From an uncultured bacterium (GTDB lineage Bacteria; Planctomycetota; GCA-002687715): a DNA stretch of 64,000 nt. Position 1 is the first letter of the stretch. Each line of letters starts with the position of its first letter. The stretch lies in assembly GCA_902826835.1 (NCBI GenBank), contig CADEGH010000002.1, positions 1-64,000 on the forward strand, given 5' to 3'. The position numbers and the translations under genes are program-made. The notes under the pieces are model-generated. The model had not been told where the DNA came from. It saw only the letters and a program-made list of their open reading frames with translations, and did no database searches. This document shows positions 9,955 through 19,320 of the stretch, in pieces.

Positions 9955-10005
9955 TGAAACCTCCCGGAAAGACGCTCGGCCTCGGGCAAGACCAGCGCGA
10001 CGCTC

Positions 10006-10011
10006 AGCCTA
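10006..10011 (-). promoter_or_regulatory. Candidate -10 element TAGGCT for the CHRD gene
   Basis: TAGGCT on the minus strand, 51 bases upstream of the ATG at 9954, inside the 133-base divergent gap. The same hexamer occurs before the chitinase gene at 24448-24453. Confidence 0.35.
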
Positions 10012-10075
10012 CCAGAGCCCGGTTCCCCGGGCCGGAAGAATCCGCCCATTCCCGGGGAAGGGCTCCCCCCTGAAG

Positions 10076-10081
10076 TATCAT
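10076..10081 (+). promoter_or_regulatory. Candidate -10 TATCAT placed for a leaderless sigma-factor mRNA
   Basis: TATCAT ends six bases before the GTG start at 10088, the distance expected between a -10 box and the first transcribed base. No ribosome binding site is visible in those six bases. Confidence 0.35.
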
Positions 10082-10087
10082 GGGCCC

Positions 10088-10741
10088 GTGAGCGCCGACC
10101 AGCCATCCCCCGAACGTCGACCCCGTCCCCCTTCCGACGGGGAGGGGACCTCGGCCATCTGGATCCGCGACCTGAAGCGGGATCCCCGCACTGAAGACGC
10201 TTGGACCGCTCTTTCGGCCCGTTACCAAGCTCGTCTGCTCGTCGAAGCCGCCCGGCTCCTCGGACCCAAACTTCGAAATCGGGTCGATCCTCTCGAAATC
10301 CTGAACGACGCCTGGCTTCGAATCCGCAAAACCATCCCCGATTTCGAATACCGCTTCCGCGACTGCCTCTACCACCATCTTCGCCAGCACGTGGCTTGGG
10401 AGGTGCAGGAGCGTGCGCGGGTGATGGATCGCCGTCGTCAGGAACCCGTTCCCCTCGCCGACATAGGATCGGGCGAGCTGCCGCTGACCCCGATTTCCAC
10501 GGACGACGGCCCGGCCACCGTCGCCGCCCTGCGCGACATGAGCGACCGGGTCGTGCGGGGCCTCGAGCGCATTCCTGAGGTCTACCGGCGAGCCCTGGTC
10601 GCCGTAGTCCTCGAGGAACGCCCGCATCAAGACGCCGCGAAGAAGCTCGGCCTCAAGCCCAACACCCTCTCGCAACAGGTCCGCCGCGGGCTTGAGCTCT
10701 GGCGCCAAGCCGTCGGCGACGAATTGGAAGCCATTCTCTGA
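10088..10741 (+). CDS. ECF RNA polymerase sigma factor (planctomycete type)
   Basis: About 217 residues. The C-terminal part has a clear sigma region 4 helix-turn-helix (IPEVYRRALVAVVLEERPHQDAAKKLGLKPNTLSQQ in outline), and the middle has region 2 features (ILNDAWLRIRKTIPDFEY followed by a basic helix). The GTG at 10088 was chosen because the upstream in-frame sequence lies in the divergent promoter region and reads as low-complexity Arg/Pro. It sits just upstream of the DUF1549/DUF1501 pair; co-occurrence of such sigma factors with these surface-protein genes is common in Planctomycetota, so it may drive them, but that is inference. Confidence 0.8.
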   Translation: MSADQPSPERRPRPPSDGEGTSAIWIRDLKRDPRTEDAWTALSARYQARLLVEAARLLGPKLRNRVDPLEILNDAWLRIRKTIPDFEYRFRDCLYHHLRQHVAWEVQERARVMDRRRQEPVPLADIGSGELPLTPISTDDGPATVAALRDMSDRVVRGLERIPEVYRRALVAVVLEERPHQDAAKKLGLKPNTLSQQVRRGLELWRQAVGDELEAIL

Positions 10742-10751
10742 TTCGCGTGCG

Positions 10752-10781
10752 GTGACAGCTCCCGCATCCGTCGGGTACGCT
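10752..10781 (+). promoter_or_regulatory. Promoter GTGACA-18-TACGCT before the DUF1549/DUF1553 gene
   Basis: A -35-like GTGACA (10752-10757) and a -10-like TACGCT (10776-10781) are 18 bases apart. The -10 ends seven bases before the GTG start at 10789, so the transcript would be leaderless. It lies in the short gap behind the sigma factor gene. Confidence 0.45.
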
Positions 10782-10788
10782 CCCCACC

Positions 10789-13047
10789 GTGATCGCATCA
10801 TCAGCTTGGTACTCCGGGGTCGGACTCATTCTCTCCTGCGCAGCGTCCGTCCCCGCCCAAGATGCCGCCCCGAGTTTTGGCCGCGACGTTCGCCCGATTC
10901 TGAGCCGACACTGCTTCCGCTGCCACGGGCCGGACGACGCCGCGCGACAAGCCGATCTCCGACTCGACCAATCCGAGGCCGCGACGGCGCGGCGCGACGA
11001 CGGCGGGCGCGGGTTGGTTCCGTCTCAGCCCGACCAAAGCCTCGTTTGGAAGCGTGTCACCTCCGAAGATCCAGACCTCCGGATGCCGCCAGTCGAAGTC
11101 TCCCCACACGGTGTGACCGAAGCGGAGCGAGCGGTCCTGCGTCGCTGGATCGAGGCCGGCGCCACTTACGAACCTCACTGGTCCTTCCAGCCGCCAGTCC
11201 AGGCGCCCCCTCCGAGGCTCTCTGCGAACGAGGATGCGGTCGATCCGATCGATCTCTGGGTGCGCCATGGCCTGGAACTGAAGGGCCTGTCCCCGAGCGC
11301 GCTGGCCGAGCCCGGCGTGTTGGCCCGCCGCGTCGCACTGGATCTGATCGGACTACCTCCTCCAGGGCGGACGCTGGAGGCCTACCTCGCTGACCCCACG
11401 GACGCCGCCTTCTCCAGCTACGTCGATGGATTGCTGGCCTCGCCGCACTTCGGCGAGAAGTGGGCTCGGTACTGGCTCGACCTCGCGCGCTACGCCGACA
11501 CCAAGGGCTACGAAAAGGATGATCGCCGGACGATCTGGCCGTGGCGCGACTGGGTCATCCGAGCGCTCAACGACGACTACCCCCTCGACCGTTTCAGCCT
11601 GGAGCAATTGGCGGGAGACCTCTTGCCCGACGCGCGGACTGAGCAACGGTTGGCCACCGCGTTTCATCGCAACACGATGAACAACGACGAGGGCGGTACT
11701 GACGACGAGGAGTTCCGCGTCGCCGCCGTAATCGACCGGACGAATACGACTTTCGAAATTTGGATGGGATTGACCCTCGGCTGCGCCCAATGCCACACCC
11801 ACAAATTTGATCCCATCACCCACGAGGACTACTACCGGGTCTTCGCAATCTTCAATCAAACCGCGGACGCGGACCAGCCGGACGAGCGGCCGACCCTCCG
11901 CGTCGCCGTACGCTCGGATGGCCGGGCCGTCGCACCCATGGACAGCGGCGCCGAAGAAGTGGGGCCATCAGCGATCGAGGTCCCGATCCTCCGCGAAGTC
12001 GAGGCCTCGAAACGTCGCCGAAGCCACCGCCTCGTGCTCGGCAACTTCCTCTCCCCCGCCGATCCGGTGAGTCCGGGACTCCCTCGATTCCTCGGGGCGC
12101 CGGCCTCGGTCACCGATCGGCTCGCTCTCGCGCAGTGGCTTTTCTCCGCCCAAAATCCGCTGACGGCCCGAGTCCTCGTGAACCGCGTCTGGGAGCAGCT
12201 CTTCGGACGAGGCATCGTAGTGACGGTGGAGGATTTTGGCACCGCCGGCGCATACCCGACCCACCCTGAGCTCTTGGACCACCTGGCCGTCGACTTCCGG
12301 GCGCAGGGATTTCACCTGAAGCGCCTTCTGCGCACGATCGTGCTGTCGCGAACGTACCGCCAGAGCTCGACCGTGCGAGCCGCCGACCAGCGGGATCCGG
12401 AGAACGTGTTCCTCGCGCGCGGGCCGCGCCACCGCCTCGACGGAGAGCAGATTCGAGACCAAGCTCTGGCGGCGTCCGGCCTACTGAATCCTCGGATGTT
12501 CGGGCCTCCCGTGTTTCCGTATCAGCCACCGGGGCTTTGGAAGATGATCTACTCGAACGACGACTGGCGAATTAGCCCCGGGCGAGACCGACATCGGCGC
12601 GCGCTCTACACCTTCTGGCGCCGCACCATCCCCTACGCCTCGCTCGAGACCTTCGATGCTCCCAGTCGCGAGTTCTGCGCCTCGCGGCGCCTCCGCACGA
12701 ACACGCCACTCCAGGTCTATGTCACGTTGAACGACCCGGCGTTCACGGAGGCTGCTCAGGCACTGGCCCGGACAACCATCGAGAATTCCAATCGTGATGC
12801 CGCTCGTCTGGACTGGATGTTTCGAAGGGTCCTGGTCCGTCGTCCTCTGCCGATCGAACTCGATGACCTCACGGCGCACCTCGCAGCCGCCCGTGCGTGG
12901 GCGAAGGCCAATCCCGACGCCGCGAAACAGGTGGCGACCGATCCACTGGGGCCGCTCCCGGCTGGTCCGGACCCACTCGAAGCCGCCGCGTGGACCTCCC
13001 TCGCGCGCGTCGTGCTGAATCTGGACGCGGCACTCACCAAGGAATGA
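10789..13047 (+). CDS. Planctomycete cytochrome c protein, PSCyt1-DUF1549-DUF1553 (PSD1)
   Basis: The 752-residue exported protein starts with a signal peptide, then a C-type haem motif CFRCH (Cys42-His46) in the PSCyt1 domain (FGRDVRPILSRHCFRCHG). DUF1549 follows, with the family phrase WARYWLDLARYADTKGYEKD and a second CxxCH in CAQCHTHKFDP, and then DUF1553 (LVNRVWEQLFGRGIV ... RHRLDGEQIRDQALAASG). It is shorter than many relatives (about 1000 residues), having a compressed middle. The family is largely confined to Planctomycetota/Verrucomicrobia and always neighbours DUF1501; the substrate is unknown, with polysaccharide or sulfated-glycan processing often proposed. The DUF1501 gene begins four bases downstream. 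Confidence 0.93.
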   Translation: MIASSAWYSGVGLILSCAASVPAQDAAPSFGRDVRPILSRHCFRCHGPDDAARQADLRLDQSEAATARRDDGGRGLVPSQPDQSLVWKRVTSEDPDLRMPPVEVSPHGVTEAERAVLRRWIEAGATYEPHWSFQPPVQAPPPRLSANEDAVDPIDLWVRHGLELKGLSPSALAEPGVLARRVALDLIGLPPPGRTLEAYLADPTDAAFSSYVDGLLASPHFGEKWARYWLDLARYADTKGYEKDDRRTIWPWRDWVIRALNDDYPLDRFSLEQLAGDLLPDARTEQRLATAFHRNTMNNDEGGTDDEEFRVAAVIDRTNTTFEIWMGLTLGCAQCHTHKFDPITHEDYYRVFAIFNQTADADQPDERPTLRVAVRSDGRAVAPMDSGAEEVGPSAIEVPILREVEASKRRRSHRLVLGNFLSPADPVSPGLPRFLGAPASVTDRLALAQWLFSAQNPLTARVLVNRVWEQLFGRGIVVTVEDFGTAGAYPTHPELLDHLAVDFRAQGFHLKRLLRTIVLSRTYRQSSTVRAADQRDPENVFLARGPRHRLDGEQIRDQALAASGLLNPRMFGPPVFPYQPPGLWKMIYSNDDWRISPGRDRHRRALYTFWRRTIPYASLETFDAPSREFCASRRLRTNTPLQVYVTLNDPAFTEAAQALARTTIENSNRDAARLDWMFRRVLVRRPLPIELDDLTAHLAAARAWAKANPDAAKQVATDPLGPLPAGPDPLEAAAWTSLARVVLNLDAALTKE

Positions 13048-13051
13048 ACCC

Positions 13052-14491
13052 ATGACCACAACTCCCTCGGGCGCGGATCCGGCTGCGTGGTCAAGGCGGC
13101 AGTTCCTCCTTGGCACGGCGGGCGGACTCGGCGCGATTGCCCTGCGCTGTCTGCTGGATGAAAGGACCACCACCAACGACCCGCTGGCCCCGAAGCCGCC
13201 CCACTTCGAGCCGCGGGCGCGCCGAGTGATCTACCTCCACTTGTCGGGTGGGCCACCGCAACAGGATCTCTTCGACCCCAAGCCGACGCTGCAGAAGTTG
13301 AATGGCCAAGCCTGCCCGGGTTCGTTCCTGGAGAAGGAGCGATTCGCGTTCATCCGCGGAGTGCCCAAACTCCTCGGGTCCCCTTATCGATTCGCTCCGC
13401 GTGGGCAGTGCGGAGTCGAACTCTCTGACCTTTTGCCCCACACCGCCCGGATCGCGGATCGTCTGACGTGGATCCGCAGCGTGGTCACCGACCAATTCAA
13501 CCACGCCCCCGCCGAGCTGTTTCTCTACACCGGCTCACCCCGGTTCGGCCGCCCCTGTTTGGGTTCGTGGTCGATCTACGGCCTCGGCACGGAAAATCGC
13601 GATCTCCCGGCGTTTGTCGTCCTCACCTCCGGGGGGCGCAATCCCTCAAGCGGCAAGAGCCTGTGGGGCAGCGGCTTTTTGCCCTCGCTCTACCAGGGAT
13701 GCCAGGTCCGCACCGAGGGAGATCCTATCCTCCACGTGGAGAATCCCGCCGGCACCGATCGTGAGCTCCGCGGCCACGAGATCGAGGCGATCGCGAAGCT
13801 CAATCGGCGGCGCTTCGAGGCAGTGGGTGATCCCGAGATCCAAACCCGCATCGCACAATTCGAGCTCGCGTTCCGGATGCAGATGACGGTTCCGGAGGCC
13901 ACCGATCTCGGGGCCGAGTCCGCGTCGACGCTTGCGGCGTATGGAGCCGATCCGAAGCAGCCCAGTTTTGCGCGCAACTGTTTGCTCGCCCGACGACTCG
14001 TCGAGCGCGGAGTCCGGTTCGTCCAGCTCTACGACCACGGATGGGATATTCACGGCACGAGCCCGGGGGACGACCTCATGACACAACTCCCGCGCAAATG
14101 CAAAGACATCGATCAACCGGCGAGTGCCCTGGTTTCAGATCTCGCGGAACGCGGCCTCCTCCACGACACCCTCGTCGTCTGCGGCGGTGAATTCGGACGC
14201 ACGCCGATGAACGAAGCGCGCGACGGATCGAAGTTCCTGGGGCGCGATCACCATCCGCACGCCTTCTCGCTCTGGATGGCCGGAGCTGGCCTGAAGCCCG
14301 GCCTCATCCACGGCGAGACCGACGAACTCGGCTACCGCGTGGTCCAAGACCCCGTGCACGTCCACGACCTCCAGGCCACCATCCTCCACCTTCTCGGGCT
14401 CGACCATGAGCGCCTCACCACGCGCTACCAAGGCCGCGAATTCCGCCTCACCGACGTCCACGGAAAGGTCGTGCGTGCCCTGCTCGCGTAG
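13052..14491 (+). CDS. DUF1501 protein, Tat-exported sulfatase-like partner
   Basis: A 479-residue protein with a twin-arginine signal (SRRQFLLGTAGGLGAIAL) and the DUF1501 signature: VIYLHLSGGPPQQDLFDPKP near the N-terminus and the alkaline-phosphatase-superfamily metal loop GGEFGRTP, followed by DHHPHAFSLWMAGAG. It is the usual partner of the DUF1549/DUF1553 cytochrome, from which it is separated by four bases. Tat export implies folding, and possibly metal loading, in the cytoplasm. Function beyond the fold is not known. Confidence 0.93.
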   Translation: MTTTPSGADPAAWSRRQFLLGTAGGLGAIALRCLLDERTTTNDPLAPKPPHFEPRARRVIYLHLSGGPPQQDLFDPKPTLQKLNGQACPGSFLEKERFAFIRGVPKLLGSPYRFAPRGQCGVELSDLLPHTARIADRLTWIRSVVTDQFNHAPAELFLYTGSPRFGRPCLGSWSIYGLGTENRDLPAFVVLTSGGRNPSSGKSLWGSGFLPSLYQGCQVRTEGDPILHVENPAGTDRELRGHEIEAIAKLNRRRFEAVGDPEIQTRIAQFELAFRMQMTVPEATDLGAESASTLAAYGADPKQPSFARNCLLARRLVERGVRFVQLYDHGWDIHGTSPGDDLMTQLPRKCKDIDQPASALVSDLAERGLLHDTLVVCGGEFGRTPMNEARDGSKFLGRDHHPHAFSLWMAGAGLKPGLIHGETDELGYRVVQDPVHVHDLQATILHLLGLDHERLTTRYQGREFRLTDVHGKVVRALLA

Positions 14492-14792
14492 GTGACCGTC
14501 GAGAAGGTGGGGATTCATCGTCGCGGGGGCGCCGCCGTTCTTCGGGTCCGAGCCAACTCGAATCGCTGCTTCGCCGTGCGTGTCGCCTCCCTGCATCAGC
14601 GTCTCCAATCAACCCGAAGCCCGGCTCCGCGCACCGATCCTGAGGATTCTGCGGATGGGCCGAGGAGTCGAGCTGCGGGCGAGTCACTCCGCGGCGCATC
14701 CCTGCCGGACCTCCAGCCGCATGGCCATGACCCCCTGCTTTTTGCTTGCTGCCGTGCCCGAATTCGAATTAACTGCCGCTTCGGAGCCGATC
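14492..14792. other. Intergenic region with no gene seen
   Basis: About 300 bases separate the DUF1501 stop from the next signal-peptide ATG. The frame of the downstream gene stays open through most of it, but the codons give a basic, low-complexity translation unlike a protein. I saw no convincing promoter or hairpin. Confidence 0.5.
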
Positions 14793-17588
14793 ATGCCCCT
14801 GCCCCTTCGCCTGCTCTTCACTGCCGCCTGGCTCGGATTGCCCTTGCTCGTCCCCGCTCAGAGTTACCGCAACTACGAGAGTCCGCTCGTTCATCCGATT
14901 CGGATCTCGGGCGACGGCACGCGCCTGTTCGCCGCGCACACCGCCGATCATCGGCTCGCGGTCTACAGCCTCCAAAATCCGAGTCTGCCTACGCTCGTTG
15001 CGGAAATCCCGGTGGGGATCGAGCCGGTCTCGGTAAACCCACGCACGGCCGACGAAGTCTGGGTCGTCAATCACGTCTCCGACTCCGTCAGCATCGTCTC
15101 GGTCGCGGCCCGCGCCGTCATCGACACCATCCTGGTCGAAGACGAACCATCCGACGTGGTCTTTGCCAACGGCAAGGCTTTTGTGTCCGCCGCCGCCTCC
15201 GACGAAGTGCGGGTGTTCGACGCAGTCACGCGGGCGTTCCTCGGCACGGTGCCGATTTTTGGCAAGGACCCACGGGCGCTGACCGTCAACGCCAGCGGCA
15301 CGAAGGTGTACGCACTCGTGCACCGCTCGGGAAATCAGACCACGATCATTCCCGCGACTCCGGCTCCGCCTCCGCCGACGCCGACGAATCCCAGTCTTCC
15401 GGCCGCCCCCGAACAGGGCTTGATCGTGAGCACGACCGACCCAGCTTGGAGCTCTCAAGTCCCCTACTACCTCCCCGACAACGATGTCGTGGAGATCGAC
15501 ACCACAACGCTGGCCATCACTCGCAACATCATCGGGGTTGGCACCACCAACACCGACCTCGCGTTCCATCCGGCAACCGGCGACCTGTGGGTCACCAATC
15601 TTGAGGCTCGCAATCTCGTGCGATTCGAACCCGCGCTGCGTGGCCATGCCATCGATAGCCGCATTACGCGGCTGAGCGCGGGGCCGCCGCCCGGCATGAC
15701 GCACTTCGATCTCAATCCGGGCCTGAATTACGGCCTGCTCCCGAATCTCCCCGCGAAGGCCGCGGCGCTCGCCGAGCCCCACAGCGTGGTGATCGATGGA
15801 ACCTCGGGTCTCATCTACGTCGGTGCATTGGGCACCGACCGTATCGGAGTGCTCGATGCGGCCGGGAGCATCCTGGCACGGATCGAGCTCAACCCGGCGG
15901 CGGCAGGCTCGACGGTGGCGACTCTCCAAAAACGCGGACCCCGCGGCCTGGCCCTCCATGCCCCGGCGTCCCGGCTCTACTCGCTCAATCGCCTCTCAGG
16001 CACGATCAGTGTGGTCTCGACGTCCGCCAACTCGGTCTTGGCCGAGATCCCGCTCGGAACCTACGACCCCACGCCACCGGATTGGAAGAACGGCCGCAAG
16101 TTCCTCTATGACGCCAAGCTCAGTGGCAATGGCACCATGTCCTGCGCGTCCTGCCACCTCGATGGAGACATGGACGGATTGGCCTGGGATCTGGGCGATC
16201 CGGGCGGGGTGATGGAGGCGGCGCCCACGCAGCCCTTCCCGTTCAGCATCGGCATTGCGAGCTTTCACCCCATGAAAGGGGCGATGACCACCCAGACTCT
16301 GAAGGGCCTCGCGGGAACCGGCCCGCTGCACTGGCGGGGAGACCGGGCGAATTTCCAGGCCTTCAACGGCGCGTTCGACAAACTGCTCGGGGGCTCGCCA
16401 CTCTCAACCACCGACATGAATTTGTTCGCGGCGTTCGCGACCCAGATTTCCTATCCGCCCAATCCCAACCAGAATCTCGACCGTTCCCTTCCGAGCACCC
16501 CCGCCAACGCCAATGCCGCCGCCGGCCTCGTCGCCTTCAACGCCACCGTAGCCACCCTTCCCTTCATCGGCGCCGCGAGTTGCAACACCTGTCACTCCCT
16601 CCCGACCGGCACCAACACCCGCATCGTGACCAACCTCATCTTGCAGGAGCCGCAGCAGATGAAGGTACCGCAGCTTCGCAACATGTACCGGAAGACCGGT
16701 TTCGACCGCCTGACCGCCGGCCCCAAGAAAGCCGGCTTCGGCTTCACTCACGACGGAGCCTTCGGAACCCTCACGACCTTCCTCGCCGAGCCGGTTTTCA
16801 ACACCTGGCCTAGCAACACCAAGGACGACATCGCGCAGTTCCTCCTCGCCGTCGATACCGGCACCGCGCCCTGTGTGGGTTACCAGGTCGTGGTCAACCA
16901 AAGTTCCGCGGCCCTAACTTCCACCACGAGCAATTGGAATCTCCTGGAAGCCCGTGCGCTGGCTGGCGACATCGATCTGGTTGCGCTCGGTACCCAGAGC
17001 GGCGAATCCGTCGGCTATCTCTATCAGCCGGGTTCGCAGACCTATCTCCGCGATCGCCTGGCTTCTCCGCCCGCGACTCGAGCTCAACTCGTCGCCCTCG
17101 CCCAATCCGGCACTCTGCGCTTGATTCTCCAAGGGGTCGAGCCCGGTGCCGGCGCTCGTCTCGCGCGCGATCGCGACCAAGATTCCGTCCTCAACGCCGA
17201 CGAAGGCATCACCCTTTACGGACCCGCCTCCCCCGGCTGCCTTGCCAATCCCCTGATCGGCGCCTCCTCCGAACCGCGCATCGGCAATTCCCTTTTCTCC
17301 ATCTCGGGTTGGAACACCACCCCGTTTGCGGCCGGCGCCTTCGTGATCTCACCCCTCCCCGACTCCGAAGTCATCGCTTCGATCACCGTCAACGTCGATC
17401 TCTATTCCTCCCCCCTCATCCTCCCCGTCTTCGCCGACGCCCACGGCTCCGTCACCCTCCCCTTCCCCATCCCCTACGACCTCCTCCTCGTCGGCGCCAC
17501 CCTCTACACCCAATTCGCCTTCTCCGACCCCTGCTCCCCCTCCCTCCTCTCCGCGACGCAGGGGATGGGCTTGGCGATCAGGCCATGA
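14793..17588 (+). CDS. Secreted YVTN beta-propeller / di-haem cytochrome (MauG/CCP-like) protein
   Basis: A 931-residue exported protein. After the signal peptide (MPLPLRLLFTAAWLG..), residues about 25-420 hold YVTN-type beta-propeller repeats (RISGDGTRLFAAHTADHR, VNHVSDSVSIVSV and similar). Residues about 430-700 resemble a di-haem cytochrome c peroxidase/MauG domain with two haem sites, CASCH (Cys451-His455) and CNTCH (Cys597-His601). The C-terminal about 90 residues are the shared secreted-protein module (PFPIPYDLLLVGATLYTQ..GLAI). The ATG at 14793 was preferred because it begins the signal peptide. A periplasmic electron-transfer or oxidase role is plausible; the substrate is unknown. Confidence 0.82.
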   Translation: MPLPLRLLFTAAWLGLPLLVPAQSYRNYESPLVHPIRISGDGTRLFAAHTADHRLAVYSLQNPSLPTLVAEIPVGIEPVSVNPRTADEVWVVNHVSDSVSIVSVAARAVIDTILVEDEPSDVVFANGKAFVSAAASDEVRVFDAVTRAFLGTVPIFGKDPRALTVNASGTKVYALVHRSGNQTTIIPATPAPPPPTPTNPSLPAAPEQGLIVSTTDPAWSSQVPYYLPDNDVVEIDTTTLAITRNIIGVGTTNTDLAFHPATGDLWVTNLEARNLVRFEPALRGHAIDSRITRLSAGPPPGMTHFDLNPGLNYGLLPNLPAKAAALAEPHSVVIDGTSGLIYVGALGTDRIGVLDAAGSILARIELNPAAAGSTVATLQKRGPRGLALHAPASRLYSLNRLSGTISVVSTSANSVLAEIPLGTYDPTPPDWKNGRKFLYDAKLSGNGTMSCASCHLDGDMDGLAWDLGDPGGVMEAAPTQPFPFSIGIASFHPMKGAMTTQTLKGLAGTGPLHWRGDRANFQAFNGAFDKLLGGSPLSTTDMNLFAAFATQISYPPNPNQNLDRSLPSTPANANAAAGLVAFNATVATLPFIGAASCNTCHSLPTGTNTRIVTNLILQEPQQMKVPQLRNMYRKTGFDRLTAGPKKAGFGFTHDGAFGTLTTFLAEPVFNTWPSNTKDDIAQFLLAVDTGTAPCVGYQVVVNQSSAALTSTTSNWNLLEARALAGDIDLVALGTQSGESVGYLYQPGSQTYLRDRLASPPATRAQLVALAQSGTLRLILQGVEPGAGARLARDRDQDSVLNADEGITLYGPASPGCLANPLIGASSEPRIGNSLFSISGWNTTPFAAGAFVISPLPDSEVIASITVNVDLYSSPLILPVFADAHGSVTLPFPIPYDLLLVGATLYTQFAFSDPCSPSLLSATQGMGLAIRP

Positions 17589-17650
17589 TGCCCCGCTGAT
17601 CAACTCATGGCTCCGACTCGGACTTGAACAAGAATAGCTTCTTGCTGCGT

Positions 17651-18883
17651 CTATTGGTCGGGTTCAAAGCGAACCAGATCGGTCAACTTGGAACTGAAGT
17701 TCCTAACGATCTCATGCCTGTCACCCATGGGGACCGGTGGGGGGTACATGAGCGCGCTCGAAAGTCGGCCCATGTCAAATAGTCCTTTGCTCGGCTGATC
17801 GAGATTGGCCCCCATGCGACTCAACTGCCCACTCGGGGGTAGCCTGAATACTCCTATGTAAGAGCTAGCCGCACGCAAGAGGTCAGGAAGCATCAGCGTC
17901 CAAAAGTCGCTGTAGACATCTTCGCAAATGCAACCAATGGCAACCTCATGAATAAAGAAAAATGCATAGCTATCCGGGCAACCCTCGGTGTGATGCTCCT
18001 TGTCGAACCGCAGGAACCCTCCTGCAAAGGCGTCCAAAGTTATTGAGACAAGGGCGGGATTCCAGCCTTCACCGAAGGCTCCCTCCGCACACTTCTTGAA
18101 TAACTTCGATAGCACCTCGAGGTCTCCGCGACCTACGCGAAGCTTCTCGCACTTTCCGGCCTCTCTGAGCAAGAACCTCTCGTTGAGAGCCATCGTGAAG
18201 CTGATTTGCGTGTCCATGACTGGGAGCGCAGAATCAGTATAGACAAGATCCACGAAATTGCTCAGTCGAAATTGGTCGAGCAAAAGCACAAAATGGTACG
18301 AGTCGGCAAGCAAGCTTCCTGTGTCACGCAGTTGCCTGAGAATTGCTTGCCTTCTCCCGATACTTTGGTGATCCGAAGCAGCGATGACATCGGAAATCAC
18401 GCTGTCCGCGGCTGAACGAATACCGATGATAATATCCGGGGCGGATAGCAAACTACTCCGGCTGCCAGCGACCGAAGAATCGGGTCGCGACACCAGCTCG
18501 TCACGGGTTATGCTATCCACACTGCTGATCCAATCTTGATACCTAACGTGCGGTGTGGTTTCTGGCGAGCAAAGTTCGAGATAAATCCGTCCGTCAATCG
18601 GCTGATCAATGGTGAGATCGACCTCCAAACTGCCGAGGTTGTTTGCCGCCACCGGTGATTTCAAAGCGATCAAGATGCCCCTGCGATCCATCGATACACG
18701 TATCCAGGAATCGACGATGCCTGAACTCGAGATCACTTTCGCGCTTCGAATTCCCCAAGTAACCCAGCGGGCCTTGAGCATCATGACGATATCTACCACA
18801 TTCGAATTCCCGTCGGCCAATTGCTCGGGAATACGTACTTTGCAAGACCCATTGAGTATATCGGCTACACGCACAATAATCAT
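17651..18883 (-). CDS. Unknown 410-residue protein, last gene of the sigma-kinase operon
   Basis: I do not recognise this protein. It has no signal peptide or clear membrane segment; the first about 110 residues are beta-rich, the rest mixed with an acidic, cysteine-containing middle (HTEGCPDSYAFFFIHEVAIGC). Base composition is visibly less GC-rich than its neighbours, with many ATA, AGC and TCA codons, which suggests a different history or relaxed codon choice. The ATG at 18883 is preceded by TGAGGA seven bases upstream and lies nine bases after the preceding gene's stop, so it belongs to the ECF sigma - kinase - small protein transcript. Confidence 0.75.
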   Translation of the reverse strand: MIIVRVADILNGSCKVRIPEQLADGNSNVVDIVMMLKARWVTWGIRSAKVISSSGIVDSWIRVSMDRRGILIALKSPVAANNLGSLEVDLTIDQPIDGRIYLELCSPETTPHVRYQDWISSVDSITRDELVSRPDSSVAGSRSSLLSAPDIIIGIRSAADSVISDVIAASDHQSIGRRQAILRQLRDTGSLLADSYHFVLLLDQFRLSNFVDLVYTDSALPVMDTQISFTMALNERFLLREAGKCEKLRVGRGDLEVLSKLFKKCAEGAFGEGWNPALVSITLDAFAGGFLRFDKEHHTEGCPDSYAFFFIHEVAIGCICEDVYSDFWTLMLPDLLRAASSYIGVFRLPPSGQLSRMGANLDQPSKGLFDMGRLSSALMYPPPVPMGDRHEIVRNFSSKLTDLVRFEPDQ

Positions 18884-18892
18884 TTCATATCC

Positions 18893-19303
18893 TCAGAATA
18901 TCGGAACAATGTACACAGCGAACTTGCAGTCGATAATATCTTGACCCATCTGGAACCGGCCGGACGACTCCACCACATTTCCGGGATCTTTCGGGTCGAC
19001 CGCACTCGGGACACATATGACGAACCCAAACCAAAGACCCTGTGGATCCCATATCCCAGTCGAAGGGTTGAATTTGCTAGGCGCTGGGGCTCCAAAACGG
19101 ATAGGACTTCCCGACGCGTACAAAGCGGCATTAGCCTTGCTCTTGATCTCGCGATAGTCACCCGTATTGGATATGTCCACCATGCGCAGGGTCGCCGCTG
19201 TATCTTGGAACTCCTTCAAGTCGGAAAGACCAACTACAGTTTGAGTGCTGCTCGAGTAGGACAGAAGCTCAAGGACCTGCCTAAAGCTGTAAGGCTTTGC
19301 CAT
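18893..19303 (-). CDS. Unknown 136-residue protein downstream of the Ser/Thr kinase
   Basis: A small protein of unknown family with no signal peptide. It ends in a hydrophobic beta-like stretch (CKFAVYIVPIF) and has a central WDPQGLWFGFVICVP segment. Composition is less GC-rich than its upstream neighbours, like the next gene. The start codon follows the kinase stop by 17 bases, with AAGGA upstream, so it is co-transcribed with the sigma factor and kinase. It could be a kinase substrate or part of a signalling output, but nothing in the sequence proves this. Confidence 0.72.
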   Translation of the reverse strand: MAKPYSFRQVLELLSYSSSTQTVVGLSDLKEFQDTAATLRMVDISNTGDYREIKSKANAALYASGSPIRFGAPAPSKFNPSTGIWDPQGLWFGFVICVPSAVDPKDPGNVVESSGRFQMGQDIIDCKFAVYIVPIF

Positions 19304-19320
19304 GAATCATGATTCCTTAG

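Noticed and set aside
17629..17644. CAAGAA/TTCTTG inverted repeat between two convergent genes
   Set aside because: The stem is AT-rich and only six base pairs with no T-run; too weak to call a terminator.
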